Numbered from the stretch's first letter, positions 47,992-58,904 are shown. The stretch is 64,000 nt of DNA from Paroedura picta (GCF_049243985.1 NC_135371.1:2071501-2135500), one strand, 5' to 3'. Notes: generated by a model not told the origin, from the letters alone. Numbers and translations: made by a program.

Positions 47992-50460
47992 GTGAGACCC
48001 CCTCATTCTCTTCTTCCTTTGGGGCATGGGGGTCAGGACCACCCTAGGGCTGCAAAAGTTTGTTCCAGGCCTACAGTGCTCAAGAAGATTGTGAATTTTT
48101 TTAATTAAATGTTTTTTCCCTGTAATGCTCTTAGCTGAAGCTGTTCCTGTCTCCTTTACGGAACTCAAGAGGGATAAAGCCGACACTATAAAATCATAGT
48201 TTAAGACTCATTTAATCAAATGCAGTCATAAATAAAAATGGTCTTCAGCTGCCTTCTCCCATCCCCGGAGAGGTGGTTGCATAATTGTGGGGCTGCCACT
48301 AAAAAGAGGCCAACTCTTTTGTGCCCACCAGGTCATACCATCCCAAACAAAGCAGTCCCAGTACTGCTTGGCCCCTGTGAGAGACGGGAAGTTGGACTAG
48401 ATGGACCATTGGTCCTGTCCAACAGGGCTCTTGTTCTCTTCCTCTCCATGTTTCAGACTAAGCCTGTGAAATCTTAAGCTGAGTAAGTTTCTGGCCCAAG
48501 GATCATCCCCTGCGAGTTTCAGAAGTGAGAGGAGATTTGAGCCCAGGTCCTAATCTGACACTCTAACAAGGAGAACCATGTGCCAGGGGCAGGAATCAGT
48601 CCCTTGTTTCTCCTCCTCCCCTCCCCTCCCCTGATATTTTGTCCTGAAACGGTCCCTCTCTGCCGTTGCAGGTGGCATTTGAAGAAAGGGGTCTGTGTTT
48701 TCCTAAGGCAAGCCAGGTCCCGTCGGAGATGGAAGAGAAGCAACTCTACTCAGAAACCAAGCAGGAAGATCCTGGGGTCTCTGGCATGCGGGGTAAGGAG
48801 GGAAGAATTAACGAGGCATTCTCTCTCACAAAGCACTGGGTCATCCCCCTGGCCTGAGAACAACACCTGTTTCAGAAGGGGGTTTAAAATGGCTGACGTG
48901 TAGGCCATGGAAAGCTAAGATACAAGAGGAAGGATTCTTCTTCTCTTTTTGGCTGAGATGGAATGGCCAAGCAGGGGCAGAAAACAGGCAAGTTAGGGAG
49001 GGGATGAGTCGGGAACGTCTGTTTGGTGCTTCGACGGTTCCAGGTTTGATCCCCAGGGTCTCCCCTTGAAAAGGTGAATTAGACCAATTGTTTACCTCAA
49101 GAAAAAGTGGGTTTCTTGTTATAGTGTTGTAAATTGTTATAATTTTGTAATTTGTCAATTATAATATACAATTGTTATAATCTTGGATAAACTGGTAACC
49201 GTATATGTTTTTGTTGCTGAAAAACTCAGAAATGTTCCTAATATCTTGTTTTTTTTCTTTTTCTGAACTTGTTTTGTTTTAAAAACATTTTTTAAGGAAT
49301 AATCCCATTTCCTCCACTCACAACAACCCAGCACTGTAGGTCTGGCTGACAGAGGGCTCGGCATATGGTTACCGAGAGAGCTTTGTAGGTGGGGATTTGA
49401 ACTCGGGTCTCTCCAGTCCGTGCCGAGTGCTCTGACCACTATCCCACGTGGTAGGCTCACTCCATCTTTCTTTACTCCAGCAGGTAACGGCTGGGAGACC
49501 GAGAAGGTCGGAGGTGAATTCCCTGGCATGTCCCCAGCGAGAATTAGGGACGAGAGGCTGAAAGAGAACTTTTGGGATCGAGACAGAGAGGAGCTGCAGG
49601 AGGGGAACCACGCAGAGAAAAGGAAGGAGAAACCTGTCCTTGGTCAGGAGGTGGACTTCCAGGGAAGCCCAGCTGAACCCGCGCAAACCGAAAAGAGAAG
49701 CAGCAAGCATCTCGGTGCTCCCTGGAGAATCCACCCGGGAGAGAAACTGAACAAACGCTTAAAATTCGGCGAGGGTTTTGGCTGGGATGGGAACCTCCCT
49801 GAGTGTGGGTCGCTCCCCTCTGGGCCGAAGCCTTACAAATGCTCCGTGTGCGGAAAGGGCTTCAGCCAGAGCACACACCTGACTTCGCACCAGCGCATCC
49901 ACACCGGGGAGAGGCCGTACAGCTGCCCGGAGTGCAGCAAGAGCTTCAACCAGAGCACGAGCCTGATCCAGCACCAGCGGATCCACACGGGGGAGAAGCC
50001 CTACTGGTGCCCTGAGTGCGGGAAGAGCTTCCGCCACAGCACCAGCCTGACGTCCCACCAGCGCATCCACACGGGGGAGAAGCCCTACAAATGCTCCGAG
50101 TGCGGAAAAGGCTTCTGCAACCAGTCGGGGCTGATCAACCACAAGACGATCCACACGGGGGAGCGCCCGTACAAGTGCCTGGAGTGCGGGAAGAGCTTCA
50201 GCCAGAGCACGCACCTGACGTCCCACCAGCGCATCCACACGGGGGAGAAGCCGTACAGGTGCTCGGACTGCAGCAAGACCTTCTGCGACCAGTCGGGGCT
50301 GGTGAAGCACCAGCGGATTCACACCGGGCAGAAGCCGTACAAATGCATGTCCTGCGGGAGGAGCTTCAGCCAGAGCACAAACCTTATTCGACACCGGAGA
50401 ATTCACACGGGGGGAGAAGGGCCCGTACTAGCCCCTCCCTGCCTGACGTCCCCTCCCTGA
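47188..50460 (+). CDS. Gene F: extended-SCAN zinc-finger protein
   Basis: Three coding exons: 47188-47991, 48672-48792 and 49481-50460. Phases 0 and 1; 1905 nt give 634 residues. VKEE at residues 64-67, capsid-like extension, SCAN core, decayed KRAB-like exon and seven intact fingers. Closest relative in the window is gene E: the same exon plan, 121-bp middle exons, FWDR/FWDP motifs in the linker, similar fingers and a 221-bp near-identical end of the SCAN exon. Stretches in the linker ([18 protein letters not shown]) look like a finger lost before the array. Expected to act in the nucleus, probably dimerising with related SCAN proteins of the cluster. Confidence 0.87.
48672..48792 (+). CDS. 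Gene F KRAB-like degenerate exon
   Basis: A 121-bp exon after 'tgccgttgcag', closing 'cgg|gtaagg' with one base of the split codon. It reads [17 protein letters not shown], then [15 protein letters not shown]. Same length and phases as in gene E. Confidence 0.82.
49481..50460 (+). CDS. Gene F zinc-finger exon
   Basis: Tandem acceptor 'tactccagcag' allows starts at 49481 or 49484, both in phase 1. A linker of about 115 residues precedes seven complete fingers ([21 protein letters not shown] to [21 protein letters not shown]), then a short Pro-rich tail and TGA. Fingers 1 and 5 share the contact region SQSTHLTSH, so their predicted DNA contacts are the same. Confidence 0.93.
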
Positions 50461-51367
50461 AGGACTTCCAAGTGCATTTGTGACTTTTGTGCATTTTTTA
50501 ATATGGGGATCCCCAGCATGGTGCCCGTGGGCTCAATGGCCCTCGAGGGTGCCTTTCCCAGCACCCACCAAGTGCTTTTAGAAAGTGGGTGGGGCCAGGT
50601 GGGCTTCTGATTGACTGTTGGAGATTTGACTGGTTAGGAACGTAAGCAGATCCATGTTGGATCGGGCTGGATCAGGCCAGTGGCCCATCCGGTCCAACAC
50701 TCTGTTACACGCAGGGGGCCAAAACCAAGATACCATCAGGAGGTTCTGCACACTGTAAAATAGTCACTTTGGCTGTCCCGACAGCACAAGGATCTTCACT
50801 GTATGAGAGGGGAAACTTATGACCACCATTTTGTAGCCAGCTTTGCCTTCTGTGGCAGCCATTTTGTGCATCAGGATTCCAAAGGAGCCCCCAGGCTCAA
50901 AAGGTTGGGGGACCCCTGTTTTATTAGAATGGTTTCAGATTATTTGTTTTTATGTGTGTGGGGCCCATACCTTCCACATCTGGGGGTATGACAGAAGGTT
51001 ATTGTTTGGATTCTTGGGAGCGTAGAAACTCTCTGGGTCAGGAGCACACGTCTAAATTGGCATCTAAATTCGTATGAAAGAACCTGTTCTTCATGTCACA
51101 GACACCTGTTTGCCAGAACGGGCCAAGGGGTGTTCACTTCACAAAGAGCTCAGAACTGGCCTGTAGGGGCAAATTGGCCTGCCCTGTGAGGTCAGGATGA
51201 GCTCCCACCCGCCTGGCTTTCCACTTTCCGCAAACTATGCAAAATGGAATTATTCCAGAGCGGCTTGTGGTTGTGTTTTTTTAAAGGGGGGATTTACGAT
51301 AACACACCGGTTCTGAAATGTTTGCAGGAGCCTGGGACAAAGCTGGAAAACTGTCTAAGCCCTAACA
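50461..51367. other. Intergenic, repeat-derived
   Basis: 50630-50720 resembles a common LINE tail ('tccatgttggatcgggctgg'). No exon recognised. Confidence 0.35.
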
Positions 51368-51497
51368 CAGGGGTAGTCAAACTGCGGGCCTCCAGATGTG
51401 TGTGGACTACAATTCCCATGAGCCCCTGCCAGCTGGCAGGGGCTCATGGGAATTGTAGTCCACACACATCTGGAGGCCCGCAGTTTGACTACCCCTG
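51368..51497. mobile_element. hAT-like palindromic MITE, copy 8
   Basis: CAGGGGTAGTCAAACTG palindrome with perfect 8-bp flanks CCCTAACA (51360-51367 and 51498-51505). Its inner part has 'gatgtgtgtggac' where others have 'gatgtccatggac', changed on both arms, which suggests arm-to-arm correction. Confidence 0.93.
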
Positions 51498-52729
51498 CCC
51501 TAACAGGATGTGTTAAACAACACTAAAAAATTACCCAGGAGGATCTGACAGCCACACGAAAGGCAGACCATAAATGATTTTTTAAAAATCAAAATACAAT
51601 ATGATACGATAAAAGGCCTGTCCCTGACTATAGATTGGGGGATGGGGGGTGGCTTTTCAATCTCGTGTTCATGGGGGGTGGGGGGAGGGGGTCAGATCAA
51701 TAAACGACAGCACACTTTTGGCTTGACAAACATGAAATGGCTTCCAAAGTATAGAAGAAACACTCAAGGGGTTGAATGCTTTTCGATCTAACAGACGTTA
51801 GCAACTTTACAAAGTGAAGATAGAACTGAACCGTCATTTCTATGAACAGGGAAAGTTTCAAATGAGAGGGGTGCCCCCAGTTTAGACGGGAGTGACTCTG
51901 GCTCTCCCAAGCAGACCCCGTCTCGGAAGTGAAGTCGGGCCAGCCCCGGTTAGGCCAGGCGTGGAAGACGAACGAGTCTTCCAGCAGAGGCAGCCTGTTC
52001 CCTCTCACCTCGGTTTGCTTCTCTCGTGGCCAGCTCTTTCGGCTTGGTTGCAGCTGACCGTACTTGGCACGACTCTGCACAGGACCACAATTCTTACTGC
52101 AAGGGGGGCAATCTCGCGGCAGGGAGGGGTGAGGCGGGGGTCTTTTCCCAGCAAGTGTTTTGGCCACAGCACGGAGGGGCGCTTTAAAAGCTGCCTGTGC
52201 TTGGGACTGACTCCCGAGGAGACACATGTTTGATTGCAGGCAGCTCATCCCCTCCACCTGCATGGCCTTTAACTGGCCGCCCGCCCGGCCTCCTGCTCGC
52301 AGCTCTCGGGGTTACCAACTCCTGGTTGGAGAAGGCCTGTCTTACAGCTTCATACACAGTTTAAGAAAGACCTCCTGCAATAGCCTTAAACATTAAATGT
52401 CCCCTCACCCACTAAACGCCCCCCTCCGAAACACAGGAAAAAACACAAATATACAAATTAAAAAAACAAAATCTTTAATGAGCTGTGAACCATCCTTAGC
52501 TGAGCTTTCTTTCCTTTGACAACCCTCCCCCCCCCCACAAAAAACACTTAAGGGTTGCCAAGTGTGTGGAGGGGAAGAGGGGGCCACCACTTAACAGAGC
52601 ATTGTTATTCACCTCTCCAGCGGCCCAGTTCCACAAACTAGCAGTCCTGCTTCCCTGGGGCCGGGGAGTTCCAAGTGGTTAAGTTGTAAGTGGTTAAGGT
52701 CATAGATTTACTTACAGAAGGCTTGTTTC
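51498..52729. other. Intergenic, nothing recognised
   Basis: Some CpG around 51890-52300, but no exon or RNA with splice support. Confidence 0.35.
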
Positions 52730-53300
52730 CCAGCAAAGCAACAAAGCTGTCATCTGGACACTGCTCATATAAGGGGCAGTCTGACAAAATGTGTGAGACA
52801 GAGTCAGGGCAGCCAGAACCACACGGACAGAGTCTCGCATGGTATGGGATACGGTGGAATCTTCCCTCTTAAGACCTTTGATGGGAAAGCATTCATTCGT
52901 GCCAGGAGAAAAGCTCTTCTCACTATCTGGAAAGGAGAAACGTTTTAGCAAGTTTTGCAGATGTCAGAGTTATCTTGGCAGACATCATGAATAAGGAGGG
53001 CAACTGCTTAAAAAAGCCCCTCTTTGTGTAAGTAGATGGCTCTCTACTTTGAGGTTACCAAGTCTCCAAACTATCAGGCATCCAAGGAAGAGCCTTCTCA
53101 GAACCAACTGCAGAAACGGTTCGTCCTTATCTGGATTATCCAGTTTTGCAGAACTTTAACAAAGATTGGGGGGAAAAATCTCACTTTCATATATTGATCA
53201 ACAAACAATTTAAGATAGGGAACACAGGAAATGAAGGTAAAAGGGCCCCTCTTCATGTAACTACACTTTGAGCATTTCGGAGCCTCCAACACCTGGACAT
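52730..53300 (-). mobile_element. LINE relic, C-terminal region
   Basis: On the - strand, pieces such as LARMNAFPSKVLRG and CPCGSGCPDSVSHILSDCPL resemble the C-terminal CCHC-like domain of LINE proteins. They fall in different frames, and no intact element is present. Clade not assigned. Confidence 0.45.
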
Positions 53301-53688
53301 TCCTAGAAAAACCTCACCAGAAAGTGCTACAGGAAAGGTTTGGCCTGGTGGATTATCTGAGAAACAGGAAGGCTGAATCTCTGTCTTGAGCACTCACTAC
53401 ACAGTATTTCTGAGGTTCCTCCCCTGTGTGGTGGAGGAGACATGGGCTGGTCTTGAATCTCAATCCACCCTCAAAACACACCCTCTCTTTCTAACCTGTG
53501 AGGTCTAGTTGAACTTGGTCCTAAGTCTGAACGTGCCCGTCGTTTGTTCCAGGGTTTAAGGATTCTGGACAGATGCAGAAGCTCTTTTCAGAAGCTAAGG
53601 AGTTACATGGTTTATCTTTCCAGCCTAGTGAATTCCTTAAGAGGCAAAAATGTCTGGCCAGGAAGTGAGTGAAGGAGACCCCCCTCAC

Positions 53689-54113
53689 CTGCTCGGCCTG
53701 CCCCTCCTCCTGGGCCTGGCTCAGGAGGAAGCCTTCGGCCAGGGCCACCGCCTGGGAGCTGCTCTCCGGCCCGCATCCTCTCACCCAGCCCTGCATCTCC
53801 CGGGGCAGGAGGGCCAGGAACTGCTCCAGGATCACCCGGTCCAGCATCTGCCTCTTGGTGCTCCTCTCCGGCTCCAGCCAGCGGCTGCAAAGTCCGTGGA
53901 GCCGGCTGCAAACCTCTTAGGGCCCAGCGGCCTCCTGGTAGCGGAATTGCCGGAAAATTGGCTGTGTACTTCTGCAGTCCTGGTGTCCTGAGATGGGATC
54001 TCTAGCATGGCTCCTTCCCAGAATTCAACACCACTCCCTGCTTGGATGGAACGGGGACCTTTCCTTGATCTCTTGTCTGTTCCAGGTCCTTCTGGGTCGT
54101 CCTGCTCTTCCAT
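53689..54113 (-). pseudogene. G: SCAN-domain pseudogene
   Basis: On the - strand, an ATG at 54113 opens MEEQDDPEGPG. A shifted frame then gives the SCAN core (FRQFRYQEAAGP, then [20 protein letters not shown] and [20 protein letters not shown]) up to a donor-like 'gagcag|gtgagg' at 53689. A frameshift separates the N-terminus from the core, and an in-frame TAA follows EAAGP. No KRAB or finger exon is visible downstream on this strand before 51 kb. It is compact SCAN like gene B, without the capsid-like extension. The inverted orientation suggests it was left behind by a rearrangement. Confidence 0.85.
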
Positions 54114-54461
54114 CTCCTTCTCCTTTCCTTGGGTTGCCTCTAACTTTGGATAATATCCTTAATCGTGTAACTATGAAGACAAAAGAGGAATACATAGCAA
54201 CATGACAGCAAGAAGCCCGAAGATAGCAGAGGGGCATCCCCAGCCCTGGTCAAGGGACACTTAAGGGTTGACCTAGTAGACCCCCCCCCCCCCGGGATTC
54301 GAAGTGTACATCACGACTCTCCATTCTCCAGCACCTTGGTTGGGCAGGGGAGAGTGGTATTTTTTTGCCATGTTTGGATTTTTAATGGGAGTTTTAATGT
54401 GGGATTTTAAGACTGCTGTTACCCACCACGAGCCTATGTAGGGAGTGGCGGGAAATAAATC

Positions 54462-54471
<10 letters not shown>

Positions 54472-54506
<35 letters not shown>
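54472..54506 (+). repeat. (TAA)n microsatellite
   Basis: About twelve uninterrupted TAA units after 'ggcgggaaataaatc', the usual A-rich end of a LINE-like fragment. Confidence 0.95.
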
Positions 54507-54656
54507 GGCAGCACCCTTGTTGAAGTTTGTGTATCAGGTTTTATTTTTCTCATGCTTTTTAATGTATGCCTATTTGGTCCTACAGGGATGCCCAACCCTG
54601 ACGGTTGGACATGAGTGAACGGATGACATCATCATCATTTGGTCCTTCAGAAAAGT

Positions 54657-54885
54657 AAAAGGTAAAGGTATCCCCTGTGCAAGCACCGAGTCCTGTCTGA
54701 CCCTTGGGGTGACGCCCTCCAGCGTTTTCTTGGCAGACTCAGTACAGGGTGGTTTGCCAGTGCCTTCCCCAGTCATTACCATTTTACCCCCCAGCAAGCA
54801 AGCTAGGGAGTCATTTTACCGACCTCGGAAGGATGGAAGGCTGAGTCAACCTTGAGCCGGCTGCTGGGATTGAACTCAGGAGAGT
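54657..54885 (-). repeat. BovB-tailed SINE (family 2)
   Basis: Tail at the left ('aaaggtaaaggtatcccctg'), head at the right truncated after 'gccggctgctgggattgaac'. Confidence 0.72.
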
Positions 54886-55059
54886 ACCCCGTCTCTAGTT
54901 GCCCCTTTCCAAATGTTTTGGGAACAGTAAGATCTTGGCCCCCTCGGATGCCATTGTCCTCAGGGCTCCTCTTAACCCTTGCGGGGGGGGGGGTCTCCTC
55001 AAGAGCCTCAGGCGACAGCTCTGCCCAAGCAGCCAGCAGAGTGCAGGGGGAGGGGGGGG

Positions 55060-55420
55060 CCAAGCTTCTCCAGGTCAGGGCGGAGGGGCTGCCTGGGGGA
55101 GGCGACAACCGCGAGGGGAAGCCCTGCTGGGGCCGGGCTGCCCGCGAGTCCCTCCGCACGAGGAGCCGCCCTGAGGTCTGCGGCCGCGAAAGGGTTGAGG
55201 CCAGCGAGCGGCTTCCTAGAGCGGCCGAGCAAGGCGGGCGGGGGCTTTGCCATTGGAGGGCCACAGGGGTTCCCTGCAAGAGGCGGGCGGGGGATCCCGG
55301 GGAGCTTCCTCGCGAGTAAGTCCCCAGGAGTCCCCAAGCGTAGTAGGCGGAGGGGGCTCTTCGGTTCCGTCGCCGGAGCGAGGCCGTCCGTGTGCCCGTA
55401 AGTGCCTGCGCGGCCCGCCC
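55060..55420 (+). promoter_or_regulatory. CpG-rich block upstream of gene H
   Basis: CpG-dense ('gctgcccgcgagtccctcc', 'gtctgcggccgcgaaag') with donor-like 'gcga|gtaagt' near 55313. It is placed like a promoter and first exon for gene H. Confidence 0.5.
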
Positions 55421-55452
55421 GCCTTGCCCTTCCTCCCTCCGGCCTTTCCCAG

Positions 55453-55726
55453 AGAGGCGTTTGCTCCTCCAGTTGCCTCTAAGACAGCGGTAGTCAAACT
55501 GCGGCCCTCCAGATGTCCATGGACTACCATTCCCAAGAGCCCCTGCCAGCATTTGCTGGCAGGGGCTCATGGGAATGGTAGTCCATGGCAGGGGCTCCTG
55601 GGAATTGTAGTCCATGGACATCTGGAGGGCCGCAGTTTGACTACCCCTGCTCTAAGACGTCTGAGGGAGGGACTCTGAAGGCCACAGAAGTCATGCTGGA
55701 GAACTATGGAAGGGTAGCCTTCCTGG
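55453..55726 (+). pseudogene. Gene H KRAB exon split by a MITE
   Basis: After the acceptor 'cggcctttcccag' at 55452 the sequence reads EAFAPPVASK. Following the MITE it continues TSEGGTLKATEVMLENYGRVAFL and ends 'ctgg|gtaagg', the standard KRAB-A end, phase 1. The MLEN motif is present, but the FTEEEW region looks deleted. The inserted MITE plus duplication (173 bp) is not a multiple of three. A short product from ATG 55693 would join the finger exon in frame. Confidence 0.72.
55485..55649. mobile_element. hAT-like palindromic MITE, copy 9, inside a KRAB exon
   Basis: CAGCGGTAGTCAAACTG palindrome with perfect 8-bp flanks CTCTAAGA (55477-55484 and 55650-55657). An internal 30-bp stretch around 'ggcaggggctc' is repeated, making it longer than other copies. 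Confidence 0.93.
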
Positions 55727-56789
55727 GTAAGGATCCTCCATGGGTGCCAAATGTGCAAACTGCTGCCGTTGGTATGCCACTCAAATCAATATTGTACACA
55801 AATACATCGTTTTCGGGCCTGTCCCACTCCTTGTCCCTTGGGGGGTCTCAAGGATTTGGGAGGACAGTGGAAGCGACATTCCACATGGTCTGGGAGAGGG
55901 ACCCAACCCACCTTCCTGGCTCAGGGGCAACTGAGGCCTGTGTCGTGTCCATTACCTGAGCCAGAGATTTCCTCACCTGAAATTGAGGAGGGGCTGAGAG
56001 GCCATCTCCAAAGGGGTCTGTGACCCAGATTATCCCTGCATGTCCACCCCATAGGAAGCAAAAGCATCCTTCTGCTAGCAAGGTGAAAACACGTGGAGCG
56101 TGTTCAATGTATTTTAAAGGTGCACGGAGCGAACAAAGAGAACTTTTCCTCCTTCTTCCGTGATACTAGAACTCAAGGCCCTGCTTTACATGACGGAGAT
56201 GGAGAAGAAATCCTTCTTCAAGTGAGATAAACAAGGAGGGAACCCTGTAGGTCCTGGGGGAGAAGGCCCTTTGGTTGTCTCCCACCACGTACAGCTTTTA
56301 TATGATTAATGAGTTACGTGATTAATGAGGAGGGATACTTAAGAAAAGGCAGGCTAAAAAAGGGAAGAGGGTCAACAGTTATCTTCAGCTGTCACCTAGA
56401 TTCCTTAAACTTCCCCCAACATCTGGGATCATTTCCACAGACCTTGGGGATACCCTTTACATTGTGAGATTTAGTTGGTGAGATCCTGGCTTCTGACTCG
56501 CGGCAGCAAACATGTCTGGAGGGTCCTGGATGAGGACTGCCTGATTGGTGGTCTGGCCTCTTGCCTGGGTGGAGATGGGGCCTCTTTCTTGATTCCAGCA
56601 GTAGATGTAGAGGAGACTCTTGGGGAATTCCAGAGGTTCTCATGGGGAAAAGCCAAGTATGAAAAGGCTGAAGAGATGGACGTTTTAGTGTACTTCAGAA
56701 ATCAGCCCCTGCAATGCTGAAATGGAATTTTAAACGCAAATCAGACCTCCTTGTGCAGGTGTTAACAGGATCTCTCTTTATTTCTACAG

Positions 56790-58609
56790 AAGACAGTGCT
56801 CGGGGGAATGAGGACAAACTGCATTGTCTGTCGCCAGGTGAAGATAAGAAGATGAGGAGTCAAAGCATGCAGAAAGGAAGCCATTTACTCGAGAACAGGG
56901 ATGAACCCATTCCTTGCCAAGGGGAGGATTTCTGTGAAGTAGTTCACATGGTGGAGGAAACATGTACATGCTTGGAGTGTGGGATGAACTTTGCAGATCA
57001 AACCCAATATAACGTCCATTTGCGAATGCACAGTGGAAGGGAGACCCATCAATGCCTGGAGTATGGAAAGAGCTTTCTTTGCAGAGCAGAGCTCCTTGAA
57101 CATCATAGCTGCACAAACCATGGTGACAATTTGTCGCAAATTTCAGACCTTAATAAACACCAAAGTATTCCCTCGGGAGAGAAGCCATTTATCTGTCCAG
57201 AGAGTGGAATGACATCCTCTGATGGAAGACAGGGAAACCTTCATATCCCAAAGAACCTTACAACAATGGCATGTCAATGCTTCCAATGTGGAAGGTACTT
57301 TAAATATGGATCACAGCTCCTTGTGCACCAAAGAATCCACACAGGGGAGAAACCTTTTGAATGCTCAGAGTGTGGAAAGAAATTCATTGGAGCTGGCAGT
57401 CTTCCAGAGCATCGAAGAACTCACACAGGGGAGAAGCCTTTTGAATGCTCAGAGTGTGGGAAGAGATTCAGTCAGAGTGGCCATCTGCAACAGCATCAGA
57501 GAACCCACACAGGGGAGAAACCTTTTGAATGTTCATTATGTGAAAAGAAATTCAGTCAGCTTGGTACTCTTCAACAACATCAAAGAATCCACACAGGGGA
57601 GAAACCTTTTGAATGCTCAGCATGTGGGAGGAGATTCAGTGGCGCTGGCAGTCTTCAACGTCACCAAAGAACCCACACAGGGGAGAAACCATTCGAATGC
57701 TCAGAATGTGGGAAGAAATTCAGTCAGCTTTTTACTCTTCAACGGCATCAAACAATACACACAGGGGAGAAACCTTTTGAGTGCTCAGAGTGTGGGAAGA
57801 GATTCAGTACAGCTGGGAGTCTTCAACGTCACCAAAGAACCCACACAGGGGAGAAACCTTTTGAATGCTCAGTATGTGGAAAGAAATTCAGTCAGCTTGG
57901 TACTCTTCAACAACATCAAACAATCCACACAGGGGAGAAACCTTTTAAGTGCTCAGAGTGTGGAAAAGGATTCTGTGAGGCTGGGTATCTTCAGCGTCAT
58001 CAAAGAACCCACACAGGAGAAAAGCCTTTTGAATGCTCAGAGTGTGGGAAAAAATTCAGTCAACTTGGTAATCTCCAACAACATCAAACAATCCACACAG
58101 GGGAGAAACCTTTTGCGTGCTCAGAGTGTGGAAAGAGGTTCCGTCAGAGCAGCCATCTTCATGAGCATTTAAGAACTCACACAGGGGAGAAACCTTTTGA
58201 GTGCTCTGAGTGTAGGAAGAGATTTAGTGGTGTTGGCAGTCTTCAACGTCATCAAAGAACCCACACAGGGGAGAAACCTTTTGAATGCTCAGAGTGTGGA
58301 AAAAGATTCAGTCAGAGTGGTGATCTCCTAGTACATCAAAGATCCCACACAGGAGAGAAACCTTTTGAGTGCTCAGAGTGTGGAAAAAGGTTCAGTCAGA
58401 GTGGTGATCTCCTAGTTCATCAAAGAACCCACACAGGAGAAAAACCATTTGAGTGCTCAGACTGTGGGAAGAGATTCAGTCAGAGAGGTGATCTCCTAGT
58501 TCATCAAAGAATTCACACAGGGGAAAAACCATTTGAGTGCTCTGAATGTGGGAAGAGATTCTGTGGGGCTGGCAGTCTTCAACGTCACCAAAGAACCCAC
58601 ACAGGGTAG
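56790..58609 (+). CDS. Gene H: multi-finger C2H2 protein
   Basis: Finger exon after acceptor 'tttatttctacag' at 56789, entering in phase 1, which matches the KRAB remnant at 55726. With ATG 55693 the product would be 617 residues. A first finger ([21 protein letters not shown]) is followed by three decayed ones ([20 protein letters not shown] and neighbours), then 16 canonical fingers joined by HTGEKPF. Many alternate between GAGSLQRH and QLGTLQQH types, so the array grew by two-finger (168-bp) duplications. The last linker ends THTG and TAG where others have HTGEKPF; one decayed finger follows. Lower GC than genes A-F marks a different lineage. Whether it is expressed is unknown. Confidence 0.82.
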
Positions 58610-58904
58610 AAACCTTTTGAGACCTCAGAATATGGAAGAGATTCAGTCACAGTGTCATTCCTCAAGTGCATCAGTGTGACTATTGCATATTACTTTATCA
58701 TATGTTTTTTTAATTGTGATAACTGTATTTAAATATAATTGTTTTCCTTAATTTTGTTGTATTTTACACATTTAAAAAATATTAAGTTATGGGTTTCATA
58801 GTCTACACCAGAATGCCAAAGGAGTACATGGGATAAAAAAGGTTAAGAACCCCTGAAAGCAGTAAAGTAGCTGCCACAGGAGGAGAAATGCTGTTGGTAG
58901 GAAA

